Source: Bradyrhizobium sp. SRS-191 (lineage in GTDB: Bacteria; Pseudomonadota; Alphaproteobacteria; Rhizobiales; Xanthobacteraceae). Taken from it: a stretch of DNA of 64,000 nt. The stretch is from positions 62,001 to 126,000 of the forward strand of contig NZ_JANBVS010000009.1 in the NCBI RefSeq assembly GCF_024586915.1, in the 5' to 3' direction. This document shows positions 16,509 to 25,479 of the stretch, piece after piece. Within the stretch, counting starts at the first letter, position 1; every line of letters starts with the position of its first letter. The notes beneath the pieces were generated by a model, which did not search any database, was not told where the DNA came from, and saw only the letters and a list, made by a program, of their open reading frames with translations. The position numbers were made by a program, and so were the translations under genes.

Positions 16509-18569
16509 GTGCAGGCAACGGCCGCGACATATCTCGACGATCTCAATCCGGAGCAGCGCCGCGCCGTCGAGCACGGCGGTGCGTTGGCCGCACCGGGACC
16601 GCCGCTGCTGATCATCGCCGGTGCCGGCTCGGGCAAGACGAACACATTGGCCCATCGCGTCGCGCATCTGCTGGTCAACGGCGCCGATCCGCGCCGCATC
16701 CTGCTGATGACATTTTCGCGCCGTGCGGCCGGCGAAATGAGCCGGCGTGTCGAGCGCATCGCGCGCAAGGTACTTGGCAGCCACGCGGAAGCGATCACGG
16801 CGGGGCTGACCTGGGCCGGCACGTTTCACGGCCTCGGCGCGCGCATGCTGCGCGAGCATGCGGAGCGCATCGGCCTCGATCCCGTATTCACGATCCATGA
16901 TCGTGAGGATTCCGCCGACCTGATGAATTTGGTGCGGCATGAGCGCGGCCTGTCGAACACGCAACGGCGCTTTCCGACGAAGGGAACTTGCCTCGCGATC
17001 TACTCGCGCTGCGTCAATGCCGACATGCCTCTGGACGAAGCGCTGGTGCGGCATTTTCCCTGGTGCGCCGAATGGGCGAGCGAGCTGAAAGGGCTGTTCG
17101 CCGCCTATGTCGAGGCGAAGCAGGCCAACGCCGTGCTCGACTACGACGACCTGCTGCTCTACTGGGCGCAGATGATGGCCGACGAACTGATCGCCCGCGA
17201 GATCGGCGATCGCTTCGATCACGTCCTGGTCGACGAGTATCAGGACACGAACCGGCTGCAATCGCAGATCCTGCTGGGATTGAAGCCTGATGGCGCCGGG
17301 CTCACGGTGGTCGGCGACGACGCGCAGTCGATCTACGCGTTCCGCGCCGCGACCGTGCGCAACATCCTGGAATTTCCCGATCAGTTCAGGCCACGCGCCG
17401 ACATCGTCACGCTCGACCGCAACTACCGCTCGACGCAGCCGATCCTCTCGGCTGCCAACGCCGTGATCGGGCTGGCGCGCGAGCGCTTCACCAAGAATTT
17501 GTGGACCGACCGCACGGCCTCGCGGAAGCCGCAGCTGGTGACCGTGCGCGACGAGGCCGACCAGGCGCGTTACATCGTCGAGCAGGTGCTGGCCAAGCGC
17601 GAGGAAGGCATCGTGCTGAAACAGCAGGCGGTGCTGTTCCGCACGTCCTCGCACTCGGGCCCGCTGGAGATCGAGCTGACCCGGCGCAACATCCCGTTCG
17701 TGAAGTTCGGCGGGCTGAAGTTTCTCGATGCGGCGCATGTCAAGGACATGCTGGCCTGCCTGCGCTTCATCGAAAACCCGCGCGACCGCATCGCCGGCTT
17801 TCGCGTGCTGCATCTCATTCCCGGCATCGGTCCGGCCTCGGCGCAGCGACTGCTCGATGCCGCCGCCGAGAGCGCCGATCCGATCGGCGCGTTGTGCGTA
17901 CAGCCTGCGCCGCCCCGCGCGGGCGAGGATTGGGCGGCGTTCGTGCGCACGCTGGACCAATTGCGGATCTCCGATTGGCCCGCCGACATCGAGCGCGTGA
18001 GGCACTGGTACCAGCCGCATCTCGAGCGCGTGCACGAGGATGCGGAGGTGCGTAGCGCCGACCTGTTGCAGCTCGAGCAGATCGCCAGCGGCTATCCCTC
18101 GCGCGAGCGTTTTCTCACCGAGCTGACGCTCGATCCCCCCGACGCGACATCCGACCAGGCCGGCGTGCCGCTGCTTGACGACGACTATCTGATCCTCTCC
18201 ACCATCCATTCCGCCAAGGGCATGGAGTGGAACGCGGTGCACGTGCTCAACGTCGTCGACGGCTGCATGCCGTCCGATCTCGGCGCCGGCTCGAATGCCG
18301 AACTGGAGGAGGAACGCCGGCTGCTCTATGTCGCGATGACCCGCGCCAAGGACGACCTGCATCTCCTGGTGCCGCAGCGCTTCTTCGTTCACGGCCAACC
18401 GGTGCGCGGCGATCGCCATGTCTACGCCTCGCGCACGCGGTTCATTCCGGAAGCCCTGGTGCCACTGTTCGAGCGCGTGAGCTGGCCGAAGGTGCAGGCT
18501 GGAGCGGGATATGCGAGTTCAGGGCCGCGCATCGATCTTGGCGCGCGGATGCGCGAGCGGTGGCGGTGA
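16509..18569 (+). CDS. UvrD/Rep-type superfamily 1A DNA helicase
   Basis: A 686-residue SF1 helicase with all core motifs: Walker A AGAGSGKT (37-44), motif II VDEYQDTN (about 240), motif III VVGDDAQSIYAFR (about 268), motif IV region LDRNYRST, motif V STIHSAKGMEWNAVHV (about 563) and motif VI LLYVAMTRAKDDLHL (about 607). It is shorter than E. coli UvrD (720) and ends soon after motif VI, without the usual C-terminal tail. 3'-5' unwinding in repair or restart is expected. GTG start at 16509 behind GAGGGG. It is the only + gene between tex and a palindromic repeat. Confidence 0.92.
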   Translation: MQATAATYLDDLNPEQRRAVEHGGALAAPGPPLLIIAGAGSGKTNTLAHRVAHLLVNGADPRRILLMTFSRRAAGEMSRRVERIARKVLGSHAEAITAGLTWAGTFHGLGARMLREHAERIGLDPVFTIHDREDSADLMNLVRHERGLSNTQRRFPTKGTCLAIYSRCVNADMPLDEALVRHFPWCAEWASELKGLFAAYVEAKQANAVLDYDDLLLYWAQMMADELIAREIGDRFDHVLVDEYQDTNRLQSQILLGLKPDGAGLTVVGDDAQSIYAFRAATVRNILEFPDQFRPRADIVTLDRNYRSTQPILSAANAVIGLARERFTKNLWTDRTASRKPQLVTVRDEADQARYIVEQVLAKREEGIVLKQQAVLFRTSSHSGPLEIELTRRNIPFVKFGGLKFLDAAHVKDMLACLRFIENPRDRIAGFRVLHLIPGIGPASAQRLLDAAAESADPIGALCVQPAPPRAGEDWAAFVRTLDQLRISDWPADIERVRHWYQPHLERVHEDAEVRSADLLQLEQIASGYPSRERFLTELTLDPPDATSDQAGVPLLDDDYLILSTIHSAKGMEWNAVHVLNVVDGCMPSDLGAGSNAELEEERRLLYVAMTRAKDDLHLLVPQRFFVHGQPVRGDRHVYASRTRFIPEALVPLFERVSWPKVQAGAGYASSGPRIDLGARMRERWR

Positions 18570-18610
18570 ACTGACTCACCGGCAACACTTATGCGATGCC
18601 AATGACTGCG

Positions 18611-18795
18611 CCCTTTCCCTTGTGGGAGAGGGCATCGCAGCTATCAACGGCATACTCACTCGGGTGAGGGGTTCGTTCCTCGAATTCGGGCCTGAGTTCG
18701 TGGCAACCCCTCACCCGGCTTTCATGCTTCGCATGAAAGCCACCCTCTCCCACCCTGGCGAAGCTTTTGCTTCGCCTTGGGGGAGAGGGTGCACC
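18611..18795. repeat. Intergenic palindromic repeat, family A, copy 1
   Basis: Alternating inverted blocks of the type TGTGGGAGAGGG, GGGTGAGGGGTTC, CCCCTCACCC and CACCCTCTCCCA lie between the helicase and desaturase stops. The same blocks recur at 45796-45950 and in a diverged form at 46843-47030. An additional hairpin (GGCTTTCATGC/GCATGAAAGCC) is included. No open frame is convincing here. Confidence 0.85.
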
Positions 18796-18833
18796 GTCTG
18801 CGTGGCGATGGCTTAAGCGCGAACTCATTTGCT

Positions 18834-19787
18834 TCAGGGGTTCGCCCCATCAAAATGCGCGCGAAACCACGCCCAGGTCTGCCTCGTCACGGCCACATAG
18901 CCCTGCCCACGATACTTGATCTCGCCATCCACGATCGCATGCAGCTGCGGCAGCGCGTGAAACGGCACCGCCGGATAGGCGTGGTGCTCGACGTGGTAGG
19001 GCATGTTCCAGGCGAGCCAGTGCACCGCCTGCGTGGTGAAGGTGGTGCGGGTGTTGTGGAAGGCGCTTCTTGTGTGATCGCAGCCGGTGTGCTCGGCGTA
19101 GAGATAGGGCCGCAACACCATCTGTCCCAATAGCAGCGGCAGCACCCAGACCCACAGCAGCAGCGCGCTGTGCAGCGCGAGTGAGCCGAACAGGAGCAGC
19201 GCATAGCCGGCGACATAGGCGCGCGCCTCGCGCACGATGATCGCGCGGCGGCCGGCGGGCACCCACGGCACGGTCACCTCCCCCGTGATGGCATGCTTCA
19301 ACACCAGCCTGAGACGGCCGGCGACCTGGACCAGGCCGGAATAGGCGATCGCGAGTTGCGTTTCCGAGCGCGGCTTGGGCCCGACGATCAGTTCGGGATC
19401 GCGTTGGGGATCCTGGGTGTGGCGGTGATGCTCCCAGTGGAACAGGCAGTAATATTCGTAGGGCAGCCCGATCAGGAAGCCGGAGAGATTGCCGATCGCG
19501 ACGTTCAGCCGGCGGCTGTCGAACGCGGTCTTGTGCGCCGTCTCATGCACCGCCATGAACAGGAACGCGATCAGCACGCCCTGCACCGGCAGCAAGGGCA
19601 GCGTCCACAGCACGCCATAGGTCGAGGCGATCACTCCGATCAGCGCCCCCATGGTGATGATCGCGCCGTAATGGCTGAGCGTGCGCAGCGCGCCCTTCAG
19701 GTTGGAGCGCGTGCAGAGCTGCTGCAACACCATTGGTGTCAGCAGCTTCGGGCGAGGCGCGAATTCGTCGGTGGGCACATCGGTCAT
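18834..19787 (-). CDS. Membrane fatty acid desaturase / beta-carotene-hydroxylase-like diiron protein
   Basis: A 317-residue integral membrane protein of the FA_desaturase family. The three histidine boxes are intact: HETAH (81-85), HWEHHRH (117-123) and HVEHH (265-269). Hydrophobic segments lie at about 43-80, 100-116 and 185-225. Such proteins use a diiron centre to desaturate or hydroxylate acyl chains or related lipids; the substrate here is unknown. ATG at 19787 (a GTG directly precedes it), 13 bp after the stop of the MetX-like gene on the same strand, so the two probably form an operon. Confidence 0.88.
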   Translation of the reverse strand: MTDVPTDEFAPRPKLLTPMVLQQLCTRSNLKGALRTLSHYGAIITMGALIGVIASTYGVLWTLPLLPVQGVLIAFLFMAVHETAHKTAFDSRRLNVAIGNLSGFLIGLPYEYYCLFHWEHHRHTQDPQRDPELIVGPKPRSETQLAIAYSGLVQVAGRLRLVLKHAITGEVTVPWVPAGRRAIIVREARAYVAGYALLLFGSLALHSALLLWVWVLPLLLGQMVLRPYLYAEHTGCDHTRSAFHNTRTTFTTQAVHWLAWNMPYHVEHHAYPAVPFHALPQLHAIVDGEIKYRGQGYVAVTRQTWAWFRAHFDGANP

Positions 19788-19800
19788 CACAGATCGGGGC

Positions 19801-20826
19801 TCAGCTCTGGAGAAGGGTCGAAACGTTGGCTTTGATGAAGTCGCGGTCGGCCGGAATGCGGACGGGATTGCCGGCGCGGTGGCCGTGGACCGATGGGATC
19901 GGCCGCAGCGCGGCGGAGCGGGCGTTGACCAGCTTCGGCAGCTCGCGCTCATTGTCGCGCCAGTCGAAATAGCGGTCGGTCTGCCCGGGCATCAGCAGCA
20001 TGCGCGCCGTGATCGCCGCCAGCGCCCGATCGAGATCGCCTGAGAACGCCGCGCAATTGCTGATGTCGCCGCTTTGCCAGATCGCGATCTGTGTCAGCAG
20101 ATTGTTGGCGTCGCGATGCGCGAAGGCGGTGTCCCAGGTGGCGGCGAGATAGTCCTCCTGCGAGGCAAAGCCCTGCTCGCGCCAGACCGCGTCGCGATAG
20201 AACTCGTAGGACATCGCCCAGCCGGCATAGATGCGGCCCATGGCGCGCAGGCCGGCCACGGGCTTCTCGACGAAGCGGCCGTTCTGGAACGCAGGATCGG
20301 CCGTCAGCGCCGCCTTCACGGCGTCGAGGAACAGATGATTGTAGGGCGAACAGCGCGCGCTGCCGCAGACGACCGCGGCGCGCTCGACCATGTCCGGGTG
20401 GAGAGCAGCCCAGTGATAGGCCTGCATGCCGCCCATCGACCAGCCATACACCAGCGCGAGCTTCCTGACGCCGAACTGCTCCTCCAGCAGCCGCCGCTGC
20501 GCCGCGATCGCATCGTGATAGCTGAACGCCGGGAACGGCGTCTCACCCACCGGCGTGTTCGAGGGCGACGACGACAGGCCGTTGCCGAACAGGTTTGGGA
20601 TGATGATGAAGTATTTGTCGGAGTCGAGAATGCCGCCGGGTCCGATCAGCCATTCGGTGTCAGTATGCTGGGCGCCGAACGAGGTCGGATAGAGGATGAC
20701 GTTGTCCTTGGCCGCATTCAGCGTGCCATAGGTCTTGTAGGCGAGCCGTAGCGACGGGAACGTTGCGCCCGACTGCAGCACGACATCGCCTGCCTCGTAG
20801 ATCTGATAGTCCCTGCCTGCCACCAT
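19801..20826 (-). CDS. MetX-like alpha/beta hydrolase (homoserine O-acetyltransferase family)
   Basis: A 341-residue protein of the MetX alpha/beta fold. It has LAYKTYGTLN near residue 28, the nucleophile elbow GWSMGG (Ser130), an acid in GQTDRYFDW (about 291) and His in VHGHRAGNP (about 318). True MetX enzymes are longer (about 370-400) and carry a well-conserved SFGAQHTD-like N-terminal segment, which is partly present (TSFGAQHTD). A sequence of this kind may be an esterase or acyltransferase rather than a methionine-biosynthesis enzyme. The pairing with a desaturase gene 13 bp downstream hints at lipid or acyl metabolism. ATG at 20826. Confidence 0.82.
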   Translation of the reverse strand: MVAGRDYQIYEAGDVVLQSGATFPSLRLAYKTYGTLNAAKDNVILYPTSFGAQHTDTEWLIGPGGILDSDKYFIIIPNLFGNGLSSSPSNTPVGETPFPAFSYHDAIAAQRRLLEEQFGVRKLALVYGWSMGGMQAYHWAALHPDMVERAAVVCGSARCSPYNHLFLDAVKAALTADPAFQNGRFVEKPVAGLRAMGRIYAGWAMSYEFYRDAVWREQGFASQEDYLAATWDTAFAHRDANNLLTQIAIWQSGDISNCAAFSGDLDRALAAITARMLLMPGQTDRYFDWRDNERELPKLVNARSAALRPIPSVHGHRAGNPVRIPADRDFIKANVSTLLQS

Positions 20827-21016
20827 GCGCGTGATCCCGTCTGACGATTCCGCTCGAGCCTAGGTGATGCGCGGCCGACCCACACGCCCATTTTTTGGCA
20901 TGGCATGACCGCGCAGGAGGCGCGCGCCGCCTCGTGTCCGCTGCGGCCACGCGTTCGTGCTCTCGCGGCGGGTTGCGCCCGAGTCTTGCCGGATGGAACA
21001 CCCTCGAAAGATGAGG

Positions 21017-21120
21017 GCGCAGGGAATGCCGGGTGAAGGCCTCACCCATGGCCCGCCTGCGGAAAAAAATGCAGGCGGCAGGTACCACAGGTTCAGCCGA
21101 CAATCCGGCATTCCCTGCGC
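21017..21120. repeat. Three-stem structured element (repeat or RNA)
   Basis: An outer perfect 16-bp inverted repeat (GCGCAGGGAATGCCGG at 21017-21032 and its complement at 21105-21120) encloses two hairpins: GGGTGA/TCACCC (21031-21047) and an 8-bp stem CCGCCTGC/GCAGGCGG with a ggaaaaaaat loop (21053-21078). It belongs to a longer stretch (about 20985-21365) ending in the palindrome CCTCATCGATGAGG (21340-21353). Translations of this stretch look like spurious peptides I associate with a dispersed Bradyrhizobium repeat (from memory, not checked). There is no second copy in this window. Confidence 0.6.
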
Positions 21121-21440
21121 GATGGGCTTACGGCTGCTCCGTGCTCTCCCCGGGGACCGGCTGTCTTGCCCCCGTCGCCAATGGATCGCTCCACCGGCTT
21201 GGCCTCAGCTTCGGGAGGCCAGGACCACACGGCTTGACCGTCCGCTGCGGATCGTTCGTCGGCGCGACATGCGTCACGCTGCGACCCGCCACGGCCACCG
21301 CATCCCCGCCTCGCGTCTCGTGACGACCGCGCGTACGCCCCTCATCGATGAGGCGGGATGGGCGCAGTAGAGCATAATTTTCGGAAAAACGAAAGATGAA
21401 TTTTTGGGCTCAAGCGGCTTCTTCGCAAACCGCATGGGCA

Positions 21441-21579
21441 CCGTCATTCCGGGGCAAGGCCGCAGGCCTTGAACCCGGAATCTCGAGATTGTTCATCCCC
21501 ACCTCTGGATTCCGGGTTCAATCGTCAACACACAGGCGCTTTGCGCCTGCGCGCTGCCGATTGCCCCGGAATGACGGGG
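21441..21579. repeat. Intergenic palindromic repeat, family B, copy 1
   Basis: Nested inverted repeats: CGTCATTCCGGGGCAA (21442-21457) pairs perfectly with 21561-21576, and GAACCCGGAATC (21471-21482) pairs with 21508-21519. Small hairpins sit in each arm (CAGGCGC/GCGCCTG at 21533-21549). A related copy is at 48879-48983. Together with the preceding element it fills most of the 905-bp gap upstream of the LLM gene, where I see no gene. Confidence 0.85.
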
Positions 21580-21731
21580 AGTGTGGCTTTTGAGCGTGGC
21601 CGCGAGCCTGTCGTCGCAGAGAGATGCTCATCGAAACCCTGTGTTTCGCCATCCCCTGCTTGCAAACCCGTTCCGCCCCTTCCAGCTGACAGCGGGACGC
21701 CGTATGACGGCGCGACGCAATGGAATGGCAC

Positions 21732-22784
21732 ATGACCACAGCACTCGAATTCGGCCTGGACACTTTCGGCGACGTCACGCGCGGCGCTGACGGCGCGGTC
21801 GCCTCTCACGCCCAGGTGATCCGCGACGTCGTCGAGGAGGCGGTGCTGGCCGATCAACTCGGGCTCGACTTCATCGGGCTCGGCGAGCACCATCGCGGCG
21901 ATTTCGCGATCTCGGCGCCGGAGGTGGCGCTGGCGGCGATCGCGGCGCGGACCACGACGATCAAGCTCGGCTCGGCGGTGACCGTGCTGAGCTCGGACGA
22001 TCCGATCCGCGTGTTCCAGCGCTTTTCGACGCTCGACGCGGTCTCAGGCGGCCGCGCCGAGGTGATCCTCGGCCGAGGCTCGTTCACGGAATCCTTCCCG
22101 CTGTTCGGCTTCGACCTGAAGGACTATGAGGCGCTGTTCGAAGAGAAGCTCGATCTGTTCGTCAGCCTGCTGCCGCAGCAGCCGCTGACCTGGCAGGGCA
22201 ATCTGCGCCCGCCGCTGAAGGATCAACTCGTCTATCCGCCGGTCGAGCATGGCCGGCTGAAGGCCTGGATCGGCGTCGGCGGCAGCCCTGAATCGGTGGT
22301 GCGCGCGGCTCATTACGAGCTGCCCCTGATGCTGGCGATCATCGGCGGTGATCCCCGGCGGTTCGCGCCCTATGTCGACCTCTATCACCGGGCCATCAAG
22401 CAGTTCGGCCGTGCGATGAATCCGATCGGCGTGCATTCGCCGGGCTACGTCGCCGACAGCGACGAGCAGGCGCGCGAGGAGCTGTGGCCCGACTACAAGA
22501 CCATGCGCGACCGCATCGGCCGCGAGCGCGGCTGGCCGCCGATGGGCCGCGACGAGTTCGTGCAGGAGGCCGATCACGGCTCGCTCTATGTCGGCTCGCC
22601 GGAGACCGTGGCGCGGAAGATCGCCGCCACGATCAAGGCGCTCGGCCTGTCGCGCTTTCAGCTGAAATACTCCGCCGGTCCACTGCCGCACGCCAAGCTG
22701 ATGCGCAGCATCGAGCTGTACGGCAAGGCGGTGGTGCCGCGGGTGCGTGAGTTGCTGGCGGAGCAAGCGGCGCCGGCGGCCTGA
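21732..22784 (+). CDS. LLM-class flavin-dependent oxidoreductase
   Basis: A 350-residue luciferase-like monooxygenase. The N-terminus MTTALEFGLDTFGD, the GLGEHHRGDF segment (about 53-62) and the RAEVILGRGSF segment (about 110) are characteristic of the bacterial LLM group annotated as flavin-dependent oxidoreductases without assigned substrate. A (beta/alpha)8 barrel with FMN supplied by a reductase is expected. I prefer the ATG at 21732 to the one at 21720 because the conserved family N-terminus begins there and GGAATGG precedes it. It is followed immediately by a palindromic repeat. Confidence 0.86.
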   Translation: MTTALEFGLDTFGDVTRGADGAVASHAQVIRDVVEEAVLADQLGLDFIGLGEHHRGDFAISAPEVALAAIAARTTTIKLGSAVTVLSSDDPIRVFQRFSTLDAVSGGRAEVILGRGSFTESFPLFGFDLKDYEALFEEKLDLFVSLLPQQPLTWQGNLRPPLKDQLVYPPVEHGRLKAWIGVGGSPESVVRAAHYELPLMLAIIGGDPRRFAPYVDLYHRAIKQFGRAMNPIGVHSPGYVADSDEQAREELWPDYKTMRDRIGRERGWPPMGRDEFVQEADHGSLYVGSPETVARKIAATIKALGLSRFQLKYSAGPLPHAKLMRSIELYGKAVVPRVRELLAEQAAPAA

Positions 22785-22837
22785 TCAGCGTGGCCGCGCG
22801 GGCGCTTGAGTCGGCCGCGGCTCGCGCGACACCCACC

Positions 22838-22963
22838 GCTGTCGTCCCGGCCTCCGCGCCGGGACCCATACCGCGTGATCTTTATGAAGGGCACGCTGAG
22901 CGTCGTTCTTCGCCGAAGAGCGGCCTGTGGTTATGGGTCCCGGCTCAAGGCCGGGACGACAGC
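22838..22963. repeat. Intergenic palindromic repeat, family C, copy 1
   Basis: A left arm GTCGTCCCGGCC...GGGACCCATA (22841-22870) and an inverted right arm TTATGGGTCCCGG...CCGGGACGACAGC (22931-22963) flank about 60 bp. A second copy is at 52845-52969. The right arm lies inside the coding sequence of the TPR gene and supplies its stop codon. Confidence 0.85.
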
Positions 22964-25078
22964 CGGAGGCTTGGATAGACCGTTCGGCAATAACAGCTCC
23001 CACTCGCCGGCCGCCACGCGCGCCAGCTGCTCGGCGGCCCGCGCCAGCACGCCGTCCCACGCCATCGGCCTCTCCTGTCGGAACAGCCGCATGGTCGGAT
23101 ACCACGGCGTGTCGGCGCGGTCGCGCAGCCAGCGCCAGTCGAGGGCGTAGGGCAGCAGCACCCAGACCGGGCGGCCGAGCGCGCCGGCGAGATGCGCCAC
23201 GGACGTATCCACCGAGATCACCAAGTCGAGCGCGGCGACGGCGGCCGCGGTCTCGGCGAAATCCCTGAGCAGCGGCGCGAGGTCGATGACGTCGGTGCCG
23301 AGATCGAGCAGCGCGGGGGCATCGTCGGGCCGCGGCTCCTTCTGCAGCGAATACAGCTGCACGCCCGGCATGACCAAGCGCGGCATCACATCGCGCGCGG
23401 CGAGCGAGCGCTGGCGGTCGCCCTTGTGCCGCGGATTGCCGGCCCAGACCACGCCGACCTTGAGCTCGGGCGCGCGGCCGAGCACGTTGCGCCAGGCCGC
23501 GACCTTGATCGGATCGGCGGCGAGATAGGGCACATCCGCCGGAATCGTCTCCAACGTCGTGCCGAAGATGCGCGGCAGATCCATCAGCGGCAGCTGCAGG
23601 TCGAATGGCGGCAACGGCTCGCCGCGCGCGACGACGGTGACGCCGTCGAGGCCGCGCAGCAGCGATGCGATCGCCGGCTGCACCTGCAGCACAATCGTGC
23701 CGCCCATCGTCCTGACGCGGTCCACATAACGCACGAATTGCAGCGCATCGCCGATGCCGTATTCGGCGAACAGCAGCAGTGTGCGCCCCGCAAGCGGCTC
23801 GCCCTGCCACTCCGGCGCATCGAAGCGCGGCATGCCCGCAGAGAGCTCGGCGCAGTCGCGGCCCCAGCGATGCTCGGCAAAGCCGTTCGCGAGATCGCCG
23901 CACATCAGCAGGAAATGCGCGTGATTGTAGCGCGCCATCGCATCGTCCGGCGCGAGCGCGATCGCCTGATGCGACGCCGCCAGTGCGGCATCGATGTCGC
24001 CCGCGTTGCGCAAGGCCACCGCGAGATTGGCGTGACCCTTGGCATAGGCGGGATCGGCGGCGACCGCGCGGCGATGCGCTGCGACGGCCTCAGCGATCTC
24101 GCCACGCCTCTCATGGATGATGCCGAGATTGGTGTGGGCCAGAGCATGATCGGGCTGCAGCGCCAGCGCATGCTCGCACGCAGCCATCGCCGGGCCGAGC
24201 TGGCCGATGCCGCACAGGCAGGCGCCGAGATTGCTGAGCACGACGACGTCGGTGGGATCGCGCAGCGCCGCGCGGCGATAGGCCTCGACGGCCTCGGCCG
24301 GACGTCCGGCCTCGTGCAGGGCATGCCCGAGCATCCGCGCGGCATGGACGTCATCGGGCGCGAGCTCGGCGGCGCGGCGATAATGGCTCACGGCCTCCAT
24401 GAAGACGCGCTGCCTGTAGAGCACGTCGCCGAGGCCGAAATGAAGGCTCGCATCAGCCGGCGCTGCGGCCAGCGCCTGCTGATAGGCGGGCACCGCCGCC
24501 GCATCCTTCGCCTGATCGGCCAGGAGCTGCGCCAGCGCGCGCCATGCATCGGGATAGCACGGGTCGCGTTCGAGCAGAGCGCGATAGGCGGCTTCGGCCT
24601 CGTCGAGCCGGCCCTGCCTGACCAGCGCGAGCGCCAGATTCCAGCGCGCGCGCAGCAGCTCAGGATCAAGCGCGAGAGCCAGGCGATAGGCGATCTCGGC
24701 CTCGGTCAGGCGCGACAGCTCGAGCAGCGCGCTGCCGAGCCGGCTGCTGATGTCAGCATCCCTCGGCCGCAGCGCCGCGGCGCGCGCGAATGCATCCGCC
24801 GCGCCTTCATGCTCGCCCTTCAACGACAGCGCGTCGCCGAGCGTCACGTAAGCCGGCGCATGGTGGGGATCCCTGGCGAACACCCTCGCCAGCAGTGCGG
24901 CGCCCTCGGCCATGCGGCCGTCGGCAAAAGCGAGGATCGCGGACAGATGCAGCGCCGGCAGATGATCCGGCGCCGCGCCGAGGATGTCGCCGCACAGGGC
25001 GCGCGCCGGGCCGGCCCGCCCGGCATTGTAGTGATCGGCCGCCTCGACCAGCAGCCGCTCGACAGCAACAGCCCCCAT
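22931..25078 (-). CDS. TPR protein with C-terminal glycosyltransferase-like (GT9/GT41-like) domain
   Basis: A 715-residue protein. Residues 1 to about 400 form roughly eleven tandem tetratricopeptide repeats (34-residue units such as AHTNLGIIHERRGEIAEAV). Residues 440-690 resemble the glycosyltransferase/heptosyltransferase fold found in bacterial TPR glycosylation proteins, with VGVVWAGNPRHKGD (about 560) and ISVDTSVAHLAGALGRPVW (about 640) as the likely nucleotide-sugar site. It may glycosylate flagellin or other surface proteins, but there is no flagellar gene nearby. The last ten residues (AVVPALSRDP) and the TAA stop are encoded by the arm of a family C palindrome, so the original C-terminus was probably different. 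ATG at 25078. Confidence 0.82.
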   Translation of the reverse strand: MGAVAVERLLVEAADHYNAGRAGPARALCGDILGAAPDHLPALHLSAILAFADGRMAEGAALLARVFARDPHHAPAYVTLGDALSLKGEHEGAADAFARAAALRPRDADISSRLGSALLELSRLTEAEIAYRLALALDPELLRARWNLALALVRQGRLDEAEAAYRALLERDPCYPDAWRALAQLLADQAKDAAAVPAYQQALAAAPADASLHFGLGDVLYRQRVFMEAVSHYRRAAELAPDDVHAARMLGHALHEAGRPAEAVEAYRRAALRDPTDVVVLSNLGACLCGIGQLGPAMAACEHALALQPDHALAHTNLGIIHERRGEIAEAVAAHRRAVAADPAYAKGHANLAVALRNAGDIDAALAASHQAIALAPDDAMARYNHAHFLLMCGDLANGFAEHRWGRDCAELSAGMPRFDAPEWQGEPLAGRTLLLFAEYGIGDALQFVRYVDRVRTMGGTIVLQVQPAIASLLRGLDGVTVVARGEPLPPFDLQLPLMDLPRIFGTTLETIPADVPYLAADPIKVAAWRNVLGRAPELKVGVVWAGNPRHKGDRQRSLAARDVMPRLVMPGVQLYSLQKEPRPDDAPALLDLGTDVIDLAPLLRDFAETAAAVAALDLVISVDTSVAHLAGALGRPVWVLLPYALDWRWLRDRADTPWYPTMRLFRQERPMAWDGVLARAAEQLARVAAGEWELLLPNGLSKPPAVVPALSRDP

Positions 25079-25479
25079 GATGTCCCCACGTCTCGCACTC
25101 GGATGCAGGGTTCAACGCGTGGCACGCGCAATTCAGGCGAGATTGCACGCGTCAACATGCGCGAGCCGACATTCGCAGCCGAGTGACGTGCGGCACCAGA
25201 CGCAGGCACAACCCTGATCATCAGTTCCGCCAGAACTACATCAGATCGTTGGTAAGACTCGCGCTGCGCGGCGCAGGGACCATCGCGATGACGCTGGGAT
25301 TGTGTGTCTTTCCGGCGTCAGACACCGACGAATCGACGTCGCTAACGATCCGTTAAGAATCTGAAACAAACGGCCAATAGTGACGGCAGCGGGGCAAAAC
25401 GTCGCAGGTGCGCGGCTGGCCCCGCCGGACACCCAAGGCGTCTCCGGCATCGATCTTTTCTGTCTGGGGACCGTACGGA
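25079..25479. other. Divergent intergenic region without gene
   Basis: About 400 bp between the divergent TPR and autotransporter genes. It must hold both promoters. No clear -35/-10 pair, operator or repeat stands out, and the short frames present are not convincing. Confidence 0.5.

Noticed and set aside
14273..18419. Very long open frames (about 700 codons each) opposite tex and the helicase gene
   Set aside because: They are GC-rich antisense shadows; the opposite strand encodes complete, motif-bearing proteins.
20957..21370. Frames of about 100-140 codons on the + strand
   Set aside because: They coincide with a highly structured repeat; the peptide is of the kind produced by spurious calls in such repeats.
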